From NCBI GenBank assembly GCA_902763805.1, contig CACWTN010000002.1, forward strand, positions 62,001 through 126,000: DNA of 64,000 nucleotides. Reading direction: 5' to 3'. The stretch comes from an uncultured bacterium (GTDB lineage Bacteria; Cyanobacteriota; Vampirovibrionia; Gastranaerophilales; Gastranaerophilaceae). Below the pieces are notes generated by a model. The model was given only the letters and a program-made list of their open reading frames with translations, did not search any database and was not told the origin of the DNA. The position numbers were made by a program, and so were the translations under genes. This document shows positions 36,029 to 45,311 of this stretch, piece by piece; within the stretch, counting starts at the first letter, position 1, and each line of letters starts with the position of its first letter.

Positions 36029-37114
36029 ATGATTAAATTTTTAGATTTGGAAAAAGTAAATAACAGATTTAGAAAAGAAATTGATAACAGGATAAAATCA
36101 ATTTTAGACGAAGGGTGGTACCTTCTTGGAAAATGGGATGCCGCATTTGAACAGCATTTTGCAAATTATTGCGGAGTAAAGCACTGTATAGGATGTGCAA
36201 ACGGACTTGACGCATTAAATTTAATTATAAGAGCTTATGGATTTGGCCCGGGAGACGAAATTATTGTTCCTGCAAATACATATATTGCATCAATTTTAGC
36301 AATATCAGAAAACGGCTGTACACCGGTTCTGGTTGAACCTGATATAAATACTTACAATATCAATCCTGATTTAATTGAAGAAAAAATTACTGAAAGAACA
36401 AAAGCAATAATGGTTGTTCACCTTTATGGTCAGGCGGTTCAGATGGAAAAAATCTGGGAACTGGCTAAAAAACATAATCTGAAAATTATTGAAGATTCTG
36501 CTCAGGCTCACGGTGCTATTTACAAAGATAATCGTACAGGCCATTTGGGTGATGCATCAGGATTTTCATTCTATCCGGGTAAAAATCTGGGCTGTATGGG
36601 TGACGGAGGCTGTGTTACCACGAATGATGATGAGTTGGCGGCCAAAGTCCGCGCAATTGCAAACTATGGTTCACATATAAAGTATCATAATCTTTACAAA
36701 GGATTTAACTCAAGATTAGATGAAATTCAGGCTGCAATATTAGACACTAAGCTCCCTATGCTGGACGATGATAATGAACGCAGAAGAAATATCTCAAAAT
36801 ATTACAGAGAAAATATCAAAAATATTAAAATTATTCTTCCAAAAACCTATGATGAAAACTCTCATGTATGGCATGTTTTTGCAGTCAAATGCAAAGAGCG
36901 TGATAACCTTCAGGAATATTTAAAGCAAAACGATATTCAAACGCTTATTCATTATCCAATTCCACCGCATAAACAGCTTGCCTACAAAGAATGGAATGAT
37001 TTAAGTTTCCCTGTAACGGAAGAAATTCATAATACCATATTATCATTACCTATTTCTCCTGTTATGACAGATGAAGAAGTTGAAAGAGTTGTGGAGGTAA
37101 TTAATGAGTATTAA
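36029..37114 (+). CDS. fdtB: PLP-dependent sugar 3-aminotransferase (FdtB/QdtB-like)
   Basis: 361 residues of the DegT/DnrJ/EryC1 family. [42 protein letters not shown] and [16 protein letters not shown] with the Schiff-base lysine at 185; [10 protein letters not shown] is also conserved. The combination with FdtA-like (31811) and FdtC-like (32206) genes indicates conversion of a dTDP-3-keto-6-deoxyhexose to the 3-amino sugar. AAAAGGAA precedes the start. Overlaps the next gene by 11 nt. Confidence 0.9.
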   Translation: MIKFLDLEKVNNRFRKEIDNRIKSILDEGWYLLGKWDAAFEQHFANYCGVKHCIGCANGLDALNLIIRAYGFGPGDEIIVPANTYIASILAISENGCTPVLVEPDINTYNINPDLIEEKITERTKAIMVVHLYGQAVQMEKIWELAKKHNLKIIEDSAQAHGAIYKDNRTGHLGDASGFSFYPGKNLGCMGDGGCVTTNDDELAAKVRAIANYGSHIKYHNLYKGFNSRLDEIQAAILDTKLPMLDDDNERRRNISKYYRENIKNIKIILPKTYDENSHVWHVFAVKCKERDNLQEYLKQNDIQTLIHYPIPPHKQLAYKEWNDLSFPVTEEIHNTILSLPISPVMTDEEVERVVEVINEY

Positions 37115-38183
37115 AGTTTCTGTTCTGGTAACTGCATACAACCAAGAAAAGTATATTCAAGATTGCATAAACAGCATACTTAATCAGACATACCAAAATT
37201 TTGAAATAATTATTAATAATGATTGTTCTACTGACAGAACCTCTGAAAAAATTAATGAAATAAAAGATTCAAGAATAAAAATGCACAATTCTGAGTATAA
37301 CCAAGGAATAAACGCTGCGCTTAATAATGCTTATGCATTGTCTGACGGAGATTTAATAGTATTTATGGGCGGAGATGACATGTCCAAACCAAATCATTTG
37401 GAAACTGTAGTAAACTTCTTTGAAAATAATCCGGATGTCGATGTTACATATTGTAATTTAGCTAAAATTGATGAAAATAACAATAATTACCGATTTCGAA
37501 AAAAATATATAATAAATGTTCTTGATAAAGATTTGCTTCATTACGGTTTACTAAAGGGTAACTTTGGAATCTCTCCAGGAATGGCTGTCAAAAGATCTTT
37601 TTTTGAAAAAATAGTACCGCTTCCATACTCGTTAGTAAATTACCAAGATGTTAAAATGCATTTTGAACTTTTAGCCGCAGGAGCAAAATTTGCACAAATA
37701 GAAGATAAACTTGTTGATTACCGCATTTGCAGTAATAACATTTCCAAACCAAATTTGATTACAAAACTTCGTTCCAAATTAGAAACAGATTTTTTGATGG
37801 ATACTTTTTTTAAAATTACCGATATTAATATACTGGAAAAATCTTTTGAAAAAGAGATTATACAAACCGGTATAAAACCATACCCCGAGACACTTTCATA
37901 TTTTTACGGAAGAATGGCAATGTTATCCCAAAATTGTGATGTAATTGCTTGGGGATATCGTAAAATTGTTGAATTTATGTCAACTAAAGAAAACTTTAAT
38001 CTGGTAAATCAAAGATACGGACTGGAGTTTAAAGACTTTTTAAAACTTGTGGCAGCCTCGGAAAATTCATTTTTTGCAAAAGGTCTGAAATACAAAAAAG
38101 CTTTTAATATTACCTTAGTGATCTCAATATTATTAAGTTTAGTTGCCGTAACATTTGCTGCACTGTTTTTTATTCAAAATTAA
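37104..38183 (+). CDS. GT2 glycosyltransferase with C-terminal membrane helix
   Basis: 359 residues. GT2 core: [59 protein letters not shown] with the metal site in GGDD. The middle part is helical; the last ~25 residues ([22 protein letters not shown]) form a membrane anchor. Last gene of the plus-strand glycan cluster. Sugar specificity unknown. Confidence 0.88.
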   Translation: MSIKVSVLVTAYNQEKYIQDCINSILNQTYQNFEIIINNDCSTDRTSEKINEIKDSRIKMHNSEYNQGINAALNNAYALSDGDLIVFMGGDDMSKPNHLETVVNFFENNPDVDVTYCNLAKIDENNNNYRFRKKYIINVLDKDLLHYGLLKGNFGISPGMAVKRSFFEKIVPLPYSLVNYQDVKMHFELLAAGAKFAQIEDKLVDYRICSNNISKPNLITKLRSKLETDFLMDTFFKITDINILEKSFEKEIIQTGIKPYPETLSYFYGRMAMLSQNCDVIAWGYRKIVEFMSTKENFNLVNQRYGLEFKDFLKLVAASENSFFAKGLKYKKAFNITLVISILLSLVAVTFAALFFIQN

Positions 38184-38201
38184 TGACAAATTATTCTTAA
38201 C

Positions 38202-38924
38202 TTACATATACTTTTCAAACACGTTATTTATGCCGGGAACTTCCACAAATCCGAAGCGTTCAAGCAGTTTGTCAACCCCGTATTCTTTATCATAACCGCC
38301 GATTACCAATGTTGAGTTCCTGTCCATTTTGTTAGACAGGTTTGCAGCAAGTCTGTACTCATCTCCGCTTTTCAGGTAATGCCAGAAATTTCTTGCAAGT
38401 AAAACCGTATTATCAAACCTCATATACCTGATATCGTCCATTATGTCATGTTTTGAAAATTTAACCAAATCCTTTATATTGTCTTTTGCCGTAATTGTTT
38501 TTGCATTTTCTGACAAATCAAAATAATCAAAAAAATCCCTCCCGGCAAAAAAGTTTATTCTCGGAAACTCTGTAGAATGGACATTATAAACACCCTTCTT
38601 TGCATAATCCAAATGATTTTTGACAACATCCCTTGCATCAATCGGCAAAAATTTTGAAGCCCCCTCTCTGCCAAGCATTTTAAGCATCATAACAACCAAC
38701 GAAAAAGCTTCTTCTCCGTCTGAGCAGGCATGGTCAATAACATTTACCTTTTCTGCATTTTTATATTTTCTGTTCAAAAAATCAACAAAATAATCATAAT
38801 CCAGGTCATACCTGAACAAACACGTATCACCGCGGTTTATAACAAGTCCTGCCTTATTTTTTATCGGGTTTTTAAAAGCATTAAAACTCGGGTTGTAACC
38901 GTTTACCGGATTTATATTAATCAT
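38202..38924 (-). CDS. CheR-like methyltransferase-fold orphan with N-terminal F motif
   Basis: 240 residues. It starts MININPVNGYNPSFNAFKN, another local F-motif N-terminus. The body resembles the CheR SAM-dependent fold: VIDHACSDGEEAFSLVVMM matches the WSAGCSTGEEPYS loop, LPIDARD the second acidic strand, and DNTVLLARNFWHYL the FDLIFCRNVLIYF element. Key glycine of the SAM loop is retained as GEE only, so binding is uncertain. No chemotaxis genes adjoin. Convergent with the glycan cluster. Confidence 0.6.
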   Translation of the reverse strand: MININPVNGYNPSFNAFKNPIKNKAGLVINRGDTCLFRYDLDYDYFVDFLNRKYKNAEKVNVIDHACSDGEEAFSLVVMMLKMLGREGASKFLPIDARDVVKNHLDYAKKGVYNVHSTEFPRINFFAGRDFFDYFDLSENAKTITAKDNIKDLVKFSKHDIMDDIRYMRFDNTVLLARNFWHYLKSGDEYRLAANLSNKMDRNSTLVIGGYDKEYGVDKLLERFGFVEVPGINNVFEKYM

Positions 38925-38968
38925 ATTATGTCAAAAACTTATAAAAAACTTTTTTGCTATCTGCATAC

Positions 38969-39250
38969 TTACATAACTTTCTTATTGGAAAAATCTTCTG
39001 ATTTTTTCAGAATTTTTTCGCCTAAACCAATGACTATTTTTCCGAATTTCGGATGTCTCTTTATCATTGGCGTAATTTTATCAATAAGATTAAAAATAAA
39101 ATTGTGCAGCGAATTAAAATGAGAGTCCTTCATTACATTTTTGCCGCTGTATGCAACTTCGGTTTTATTAACCGTTTCTCGTTTAAAAAGTTTAGCTTTT
39201 GCTCTTTTATGTACGTTTAGAGTTCCTACTTTGTCAAGTTTGACTAGCAT
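38969..39250 (-). CDS. Small basic orphan
   Basis: 93 residues, lysine-rich, no family recognised. Contains VAYSGKNVM (~32-40), a weak variant of the F/Y-x-G-K motif seen in neighbours. C-terminal half is amphipathic helical. In a run of three minus-strand orphans. Confidence 0.5.
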   Translation of the reverse strand: MLVKLDKVGTLNVHKRAKAKLFKRETVNKTEVAYSGKNVMKDSHFNSLHNFIFNLIDKITPMIKRHPKFGKIVIGLGEKILKKSEDFSNKKVM

Positions 39251-39346
39251 AAATGTATATCTCCTGCCCGTTATTTATTTTACATATTAATTGTAAAACA
39301 AACACTATTTATTGTCCATGCCATTTTGGATAATTTTTTAACAAAA

Positions 39347-39373
39347 CAGCAGCAATAAATTTTATTGCTGCTG
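39347..39373 (-). terminator. Terminator of the 39405-39776 gene
   Basis: 13-bp perfect stem CAGCAGCAATAAA (39347-39359) / TTTATTGCTGCTG (39361-39373), followed in the minus direction by TTTTGTT. Confidence 0.7.
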
Positions 39374-39404
39374 CTTCTTCAGGTATATTACGAGAATATG
39401 TATA

Positions 39405-39776
39405 TTATGCTGCGAATATATTTGTTAAATTATAATCTATTTCAAAATCCAGAAGTTCTGCTTTTGAATTTTCATCATCATAATTGCCCAGCTTTTCCCA
39501 AAGTTCACCAAGAACGTATTGTTTTCTTTTGTCATTGGCATGTGAGTTTAAGTATTTTAAAGTTTCTTTTAAAGAATTACTCATGGTAATTTGGGTTGAT
39601 GATGTTAAAATATCCAAACCAATGTTTTTCTTGCCGGAAGAGTATAAATTCAGGCTTTTTGCGAGTTTGTCTGCTTTATCTTTTTCAGCTCCGTCCTTCT
39701 GCAAAATTTGTTTAGCTCTGTCTCTGAGAAAATCTCTGTTTTCAAATCCCATTGATGTTGATACGTTTATACCCAT
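39405..39776 (-). CDS. Small helical orphan
   Basis: 123 residues starting MGINVSTSMGFENRDFLRD, an N-terminus of the same style as the F-motif orphans. The rest is charged and helical. No family recognised; has its own terminator. Confidence 0.55.
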   Translation of the reverse strand: MGINVSTSMGFENRDFLRDRAKQILQKDGAEKDKADKLAKSLNLYSSGKKNIGLDILTSSTQITMSNSLKETLKYLNSHANDKRKQYVLGELWEKLGNYDDENSKAELLDFEIDYNLTNIFAA

Positions 39777-39883
39777 TGCTTTATCCCTTTTTTTAGAGGT
39801 GCCTTTGCTGTCTTTCCCTTTTCTGATTTAGTTATCGGCATTATTCTTGTAAACTTTAATGTTTTAGCGCATTTTTTCAAGAA

Positions 39884-39911
39884 TTGTTACAAATCTTAAT
39901 ATTAGTATAAA
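39884..39911 (+). promoter_or_regulatory. Promoter of lpxI-lpxB
   Basis: TTGTTA (39884-39889), 16-bp spacer, TATAAA (39906-39911). Confidence 0.45.
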
Positions 39912-39967
39912 AAAAGCATATTCAGAGGACATTTATAGTATTATAAGAAAAGAATTGGGAGGAAATA

Positions 39968-40783
39968 ATGTCTGTTGTTTTAGAACAAAAACAAGGTTTA
40001 ATAGCAGGTGACGGGCTCTTACCCGTTAAAATGGCTCAGTATGCAAAAGAAAACGGTTTTGATGTTGTTGCAATATCATTATCGGATGACAACTATAAAC
40101 AGTTAAAAAAATATTGTTCTAAAGTTTATTCATTCTGTCCGGGAGAAGCTCTGAAGATTGAAAAAGTTTTAAAAGATGAAGGCATTAAACAGTTAACGTT
40201 TTTGGGTAAAGTCAGCAAAACCGTAATTCTTAAACGCCCGAAATTTGATTCTAAGGCATTGGACTTTATCAAAAAAGCAGTCAGATTAAATGATGATAAA
40301 GTTATGCTGATGCTTATCGAAGAACTTGAAGCTATCGGTATAACAATATTAGACCAAACTTTATTTATAAAAAATCTTATGATTCCGTCAGGTGTGCTTG
40401 GCAAAATTCAGCCGACACAAGAACAGGTTGACGATGTCAATTACGGATACTGGCTTGCTAAAGAAACAGGAAAGCTGGATATCGGACAATCCGTTGTTAT
40501 TAAGGATAAAATGATTATGGCGGTTGAAGCAATTGAAGGCACGGACAAATGTATCAAGCGCGGTTGTAAAATTGCAAAGAAGAATTCGCGTATAATTAAA
40601 GTTGCTAAACCATCTCAGGACAAGAGATTTGATATACCCGCAATCGGACTTCGTACATTAAAAACGATGAAAAAGTACAAGGCGGATTTAATAGCTGTTG
40701 AAGCAGGGGAAACAATTATTGTTGATAAAGAAGAAGTTGTAAAATATGCTGACAGACACGGCATTGTTGTAATGGCAGTATAG
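39968..40783 (+). CDS. lpxI: UDP-2,3-diacylglucosamine pyrophosphatase LpxI
   Basis: 271 residues, normal for LpxI (DUF1009), which hydrolyses UDP-2,3-diacylglucosamine to lipid X in lipid A synthesis and replaces LpxH in many bacteria. Seen: GLIAGDGLLPVKMAQYAKENG, LGKVSKTVILKRPKFDSKAL, QSVVIKDKMIMAVEAIEGTD and KPSQDKRFDIPAIGLRTL, the conserved catalytic C-terminal region. Strong GGGAGGAAA before the ATG. Followed directly by lpxB, the next enzyme of the pathway. Confidence 0.95.
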   Translation: MSVVLEQKQGLIAGDGLLPVKMAQYAKENGFDVVAISLSDDNYKQLKKYCSKVYSFCPGEALKIEKVLKDEGIKQLTFLGKVSKTVILKRPKFDSKALDFIKKAVRLNDDKVMLMLIEELEAIGITILDQTLFIKNLMIPSGVLGKIQPTQEQVDDVNYGYWLAKETGKLDIGQSVVIKDKMIMAVEAIEGTDKCIKRGCKIAKKNSRIIKVAKPSQDKRFDIPAIGLRTLKTMKKYKADLIAVEAGETIIVDKEEVVKYADRHGIVVMAV

Positions 40784-40834
40784 CCGGGAGTGCTTCAAAA
40801 ACCATCCTTTTTGTTCATAGGGTACGGAGGAAAG

Positions 40835-41956
40835 TTGAAAAAAGTATTTATTATCACAGGTGAGTATTCAGGCGATATCCATGGGGGAAAGGTTGCAGGG
40901 ATTCTGAAGGAAAAAATGCCTGATATAGTTATCGAAGGTATCGGAGGTGAAAATCTTGAAAAAGCCGGTGCTAAGCTTTTTTGTGACCATTCCAAAATGT
41001 CAGGTTTCGGTCTGAGTTTGAAAATGATTATTGACCACCTTTCACTAGAAAAACGTGTCTGTGATTACATACTTAACGAGTTTAAGCCTGATTTGGTTTT
41101 ATGTATTGATTACGGAACTTTTAATCTGAGGGTAGCAAAAAGACTAAAGGGGCATGGCATAAAAGTTTTCCATTATATTCCGCCTCAGGTTTGGGCTAGC
41201 AGAAAATGGCGGATAAAGGGAATAAAAAAATACGTTGATAAAGTTCTTTGTATTTTCCCGTTTGAAGAAAGCATGTACAGGGAATACGGAATTGATGTTC
41301 ATTACTGCGGTCATCCGCTTATAAAACAGCTTCCTGAAAAAGCTGACAGGATAAAGTTTTTTGAAGACCACGGGCTTGATATAAACAGACCTTTGGTTTC
41401 TGTGTTTCCGGGTTCACGCCCGCTTGAACTTAAATTTCTTGCAGATACTCTTATCGGGGGTGCTAAACTATTACAGAAAAAACATCCTGAACTTCAGTTC
41501 TGCATATCGCATGCGCCCAATCTGAGCGACAATATTTTTGATAAATACATTAAAAATACCGATTTCAAAGTAATTAAAGGCGAGAATCAGGCTCTGTTAA
41601 GTGTTTCTGATTCTCTTATACTGGCTTCCGGAACAGTGGCTCTGGAAGCATCTCTGTATCAGGTTCCGCTTATTATCGGATACAAAGGTCCGTGGATTTT
41701 ATTTTTATTATATCTGATTTTCAGATGTATAAAAAAGATTTCTCTTCCAAATATCGTAACAAATGAGGATATCGTTCCGGAACTTCTTCAGACAAAGTTT
41801 ACAAAAGAAAATATATGTTATGAAACAGAGCGAATGCTTTATGATGAAGAATACAGAAAAGATGTTATTGAAAAACTCGGGCATGTGAGAGCTAAACTTT
41901 CGGATAAGTATTCGGCAGAAGAAGCTGCCAACTGTATTATCAGTGCATTAAATTAA
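40835..41956 (+). CDS. lpxB: Lipid-A-disaccharide synthase
   Basis: 373 residues from TTG 40835, directly after GGAGGAAAG and giving the family start KKVFIITGEYSGDIHGG; a GTG at 40790 would add an atypical extension. GT19 family, joins lipid X to UDP-diacylglucosamine. Motifs: GEYSGD, GIGGENLEKAG, IPPQVWASRKWR, VFPGSRPLELK and SGTVALEASLYQVPLIIGYKGPW. Peripheral membrane enzyme. Second gene of lpxI-lpxB, ended by a terminator. Confidence 0.96.
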   Translation: MKKVFIITGEYSGDIHGGKVAGILKEKMPDIVIEGIGGENLEKAGAKLFCDHSKMSGFGLSLKMIIDHLSLEKRVCDYILNEFKPDLVLCIDYGTFNLRVAKRLKGHGIKVFHYIPPQVWASRKWRIKGIKKYVDKVLCIFPFEESMYREYGIDVHYCGHPLIKQLPEKADRIKFFEDHGLDINRPLVSVFPGSRPLELKFLADTLIGGAKLLQKKHPELQFCISHAPNLSDNIFDKYIKNTDFKVIKGENQALLSVSDSLILASGTVALEASLYQVPLIIGYKGPWILFLLYLIFRCIKKISLPNIVTNEDIVPELLQTKFTKENICYETERMLYDEEYRKDVIEKLGHVRAKLSDKYSAEEAANCIISALN

Positions 41957-41974
41957 ACTTAAAACCAAAAGAAA

Positions 41975-42005
41975 AACCCCGAGAGTGTCGGGGATTTAAA
42001 TTTTC
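41975..42005 (+). terminator. Terminator after lpxB
   Basis: CCCCGA (41977-41982), loop GAGTG, TCGGGG (41988-41993), then A/T-rich sequence with TTTT. Confidence 0.65.
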
Positions 42006-42079
42006 TACAACCTTATCTAACCTTACATATATATAAAGTATTTTTCTCTTTAGAAATTGCCTGTTTACTGAAAATATAT

Positions 42080-42646
42080 TTATCCTTGTTTCATTATTTG
42101 CTTTTTAGCGCATTCAAGCATTGTTTCGACAAGAGCTGAATTTGCATAAATATTCATTCCCGCACTTTGTAATACCTGTTTTAATCTCGTTTCCCACATG
42201 GAATAAACCGCTTCTGATGGCATATTAAGAGTTTTTCCTATAAGCAGAAGTTCTTTATAGTCAACAGGAACCGGAAGTGCGCCTCTAAGAACATCAACCA
42301 TATCCTGGCGTTTTTTTCTCGGGAACGCTTTTAAAAACGAAACAACGGACATTTTGTTTTCTTTCATAAAATCTTTTATAGTTTCAACAGTTTCATCAAT
42401 AAGAATCGGCTCCTGCGGAATTTTATATTCATCAAACTCCTCCGGCTCAACCTCCATAACTGTTGCAATACGTTCTATTGTCGTACTTCTTGTTGAAAAT
42501 GATACCGTTTCATCAATAAGATTATAAACGTAAGATAATGTAACCCCTATCATTTCTGCAAAATCCCGTTTATGCAGAGCATTCTTTTCAAGAAATGCAG
42601 ATACTTTTTCCGAACTCTTTTGCGGTATTATTTGTTTTGTTTTCAT
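42080..42646 (-). CDS. HTH-type regulator
   Basis: 188 residues from ATG 42646 (GAGG 6 nt upstream). An XRE-like HTH spans ~15-65 (FAEMIGVTLSYVYNLIDETVSFSTRSTTIERIATVM), followed by VEPEEFDEYKIPQEP. The C-terminal half repeats a similar helical unit (FLKAFPRKKRQDMVDVLRGALPVPVDYKELLLIGKTLNM), so it may hold two DNA-binding-like modules. Target unknown. Divergent from recF. Confidence 0.75.
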   Translation of the reverse strand: MKTKQIIPQKSSEKVSAFLEKNALHKRDFAEMIGVTLSYVYNLIDETVSFSTRSTTIERIATVMEVEPEEFDEYKIPQEPILIDETVETIKDFMKENKMSVVSFLKAFPRKKRQDMVDVLRGALPVPVDYKELLLIGKTLNMPSEAVYSMWETRLKQVLQSAGMNIYANSALVETMLECAKKQIMKQG

Positions 42647-42820
42647 TTCTGACCTCACTTTTTTATCAGGATTTGTACAACATTAAAATAATTTGATATA
42701 ACAATTTTCATAACCCCGTGTTTTCCCTCCGACAGATTAATTAATAAAAAATGTAAAATAATAAACAAAACTTTTTGTTAAATTCACTCAGAGCTGAATT
42801 TTTAATGTTATAATTTATCT

Positions 42821-43903
42821 ATGAAAATAAAGAGATTGGGGCTTAAAAATTACAGGAATTGTGAGAATGCTGAACTGGAGTTTCCTTCCGTCAAAACTCT
42901 TATAATAGGTAAAAACGCACAGGGTAAAACAAATATTCTGGAAAGTATTTATTTTTTGTCTGATTTGAAAAGTCCCAGAACTTCAACTGTTTCAGATTTA
43001 ATTCAGTTTAACAAGCCTCAATTTGAAATAAATGCTGAGGTATATAAAAATGACACGGATATAGAACTGGATTGTCTTTATACATCAGAGAAAAAAAGAG
43101 AGCTTAAAATAAACAAAGTTAAGTCTTCAACAAAGGATTTTAAACTTGTTGTCAAAACTGTTCTTTTTTCGACAAAAGATATGCTGTTATTAAGAGGAGC
43201 TCCTGAGGACAGAAGAAATTGGCTTGACAGAGCTATTTCCCAGATTTACCCTGCTTATGACGAAAGGCTTTCAAAGTACGACAAAATCAGAATCCAGAAA
43301 AATAATCTGCTGAAACAGGAAGTTATTGACGAAGCACTTTACGATATTTATAACGAACAGCTTGTAATAACAGGTGCTAATATAATTTATTTGAGAAAAA
43401 AATACCTGAAAGAAATTGAAAAAATTGCGGCAGAGAAACACAAAACAATTAGTGAAGCGGAAGTCTTTTCTCTGAATTATACATGTCCGAAAGATGAGAT
43501 TGAAGAAATTTCAGAATACTTAAAACAGGAGCTTGCTGAACGCAGGCGTGAAGAATTTGCACGTCATCAGGCATGTGTCGGCCCGCACAGAGATGATATA
43601 GAGTTTAGAATTAACGGTGTTGATGCAGCAAAATTTGCTTCACAGGGGCAGCAGAGAACGCTTGTTTTATCGCTGAAACTGTCAGAACTTGAAATTATAA
43701 AAGAAAAAACGGGAATTTATCCGATATTATTGCTTGACGATGTTCTGGCAGAACTTGATGACAAACGGCAAAATTATTTGCTCAAATCAATTGATGAAAA
43801 TTCACAAACAATAATTACTTCAGTTGATACATTATTATTTGAGCAGGAATTCTTAAAAGATGTTACAATATATAATGTTGAAAACGGAAAAATTAGGAGT
43901 TAG
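42821..43903 (+). CDS. recF: DNA gap repair protein RecF
   Basis: 360 residues, SMC-like ABC ATPase. Walker A IGKNAQGKTN (~30-39), signature SQGQQRTLVLSLKLSE and Walker B PILLLDDVLAELD. Acts with RecR (11656) and RecO to load RecA. Not next to dnaA/dnaN/gyrB here; galE follows 6 nt later. No clear ribosome site. Confidence 0.96.
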   Translation: MKIKRLGLKNYRNCENAELEFPSVKTLIIGKNAQGKTNILESIYFLSDLKSPRTSTVSDLIQFNKPQFEINAEVYKNDTDIELDCLYTSEKKRELKINKVKSSTKDFKLVVKTVLFSTKDMLLLRGAPEDRRNWLDRAISQIYPAYDERLSKYDKIRIQKNNLLKQEVIDEALYDIYNEQLVITGANIIYLRKKYLKEIEKIAAEKHKTISEAEVFSLNYTCPKDEIEEISEYLKQELAERRREEFARHQACVGPHRDDIEFRINGVDAAKFASQGQQRTLVLSLKLSELEIIKEKTGIYPILLLDDVLAELDDKRQNYLLKSIDENSQTIITSVDTLLFEQEFLKDVTIYNVENGKIRS

Positions 43904-43909
43904 GAATAT

Positions 43910-44908
43910 ATGATATTAGTTACAGGCGGAGCCGGATATATTGGAAGTCATCTTGTTATGGAGCTGTTAAAACAGGGAAAAGACGTAATAGTCTTTGACA
44001 GTCTTGAGCTTGGACATATTGAAACAATAGAAACCCTCAGACAGTACGGCAATTTGAAGTTTATAAAGGGGAACCTCAAAAATATTGATGACATAAGAGG
44101 TGCTTTTATGTTGAACAAAGACATAGAAGCCGTCGTACACTTTGCAGCATATTCTCAGGTTGCAGAAAGTGTTAAAAATCCGCAAAAATATTATTATAAC
44201 AATGTTTACGGAACACTTAACCTCCTTAATGCGATGCTGGAATTCGGTGTTAAGAAAATAGTATTTTCATCAACTGCGGCAACTTATGGAGAACCCGTTT
44301 ATACTCCCATTGATGAAAAACATCCGCAAAATCCGATTAATCCGTACGGAACGACTAAATTAATTATTGAAAAAATAATGGATGATTATGATAAAGCATA
44401 CGGTTTAAAATCAGTAAGATTGAGATATTTTAATGTGGCAGGTGCAAATTCAGACGGAAAAATCGGAGAATGGCATGAACCGGAAACTCACCTTATACCA
44501 AATGTTCTCAAGGCAAGTTCTTTCAAATCATTCAAGATGTTCGGAACCAATTATGATACCGCAGACGGTACGTGCGTAAGAGATTATATCAATGTAGAAG
44601 ACCTTGCGGACGCTCATGTTAAGGCTCTTGAGTATCTCAAAAACGGCGGTGATACAAACTATTTTAATCTTGGTACAAAAACAGGTAACAGTGTAAAGGA
44701 AGTTTTTGCGGCATGTGAAAGTGTAAAAGGAACGTCAATACCTTTAGAAATCTGTCCGCGCAGAGAAGGAGATCCGGCAGAGCTTGTCGCGGATAACACT
44801 AAAGCCCGTGAAGTATTGGGCTGGACACCTAAAAATGATTTAAAATACAGTATTAAAACAGCATACGAATGGGAAAATAACTTGAAAAAACTGCAAAATA
44901 TGGTATAA
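43910..44908 (+). CDS. galE: UDP-glucose 4-epimerase
   Basis: 332 residues. NAD motif GGAGYIGSHL at the N-terminus, SSTAATYGEP with the catalytic serine/threonine, NPYGTTKLIIEKI with the tyrosine-lysine pair, RYFNVAGA and CVRDYINVEDLADAHV. Interconverts UDP-glucose and UDP-galactose, feeding surface glycans. Likely shares a transcript with recF. Confidence 0.95.
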   Translation: MILVTGGAGYIGSHLVMELLKQGKDVIVFDSLELGHIETIETLRQYGNLKFIKGNLKNIDDIRGAFMLNKDIEAVVHFAAYSQVAESVKNPQKYYYNNVYGTLNLLNAMLEFGVKKIVFSSTAATYGEPVYTPIDEKHPQNPINPYGTTKLIIEKIMDDYDKAYGLKSVRLRYFNVAGANSDGKIGEWHEPETHLIPNVLKASSFKSFKMFGTNYDTADGTCVRDYINVEDLADAHVKALEYLKNGGDTNYFNLGTKTGNSVKEVFAACESVKGTSIPLEICPRREGDPAELVADNTKAREVLGWTPKNDLKYSIKTAYEWENNLKKLQNMV

Positions 44909-44931
44909 CTGATTTGTATCAGGAGAGGTAT

Positions 44932-45258
44932 ATGAAAGTATCGCAAGTCACCAAAACAAATTTTACAGCAGGAAGTATTTATTTAAAAAATATTGATTCA
45001 AATGAAATTAAGAGTTTGAATGCTATAAGAAAAATTGCGGAAGATAAAAATATTGATTTTTTTATCTCTAAAAGAGAAGATTCATTTTACCTTCCTACTC
45101 ATAATATGTATCTGCTCTTTGCAAACAGACTTGGCGGAATGCACACTGCAGCGTGCGAGCTTGTGGATAAAAAGACAGGTTTAAGTAAATTATCGGTAAG
45201 GCTATACAATTCGGCAGTAAATATGATGGAAAAAATAGAGAAAAATCTTACAAAATAA
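44932..45258 (+). CDS. Small orphan with N-terminal NFTAG motif
   Basis: 108 residues from ATG 44932 with AGGAGAGG upstream. Opens MKVSQVTKTNFTAGSIYLKN, close in style to 11282-11641 and 62633-62950. The rest is a compact alpha/beta sequence (DKNIDFFISKREDSFYLPTHNMYLLFANR) without known family. Downstream of galE; ends at a terminator. Confidence 0.65.
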   Translation: MKVSQVTKTNFTAGSIYLKNIDSNEIKSLNAIRKIAEDKNIDFFISKREDSFYLPTHNMYLLFANRLGGMHTAACELVDKKTGLSKLSVRLYNSAVNMMEKIEKNLTK

Positions 45259-45292
45259 AAAAATCGGATATTATATAATATCCGATTTTTTT
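45257..45292. terminator. Bidirectional terminator between orphan and lysS
   Basis: 22-bp palindrome TCGGATATTATATAATATCC (45264 onward) flanked by A7 and T7; serves the plus-strand orphan and minus-strand lysS. Confidence 0.85.
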
Positions 45293-45311
45293 ATTTCAGT
45301 TTTTGTTTGAT

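Noticed and set aside
43910-44908. galE as part of the 27-38 kb glycan cluster
   Set aside because: It is 6 kb away, next to recF, with unrelated genes between; probably housekeeping sugar supply.
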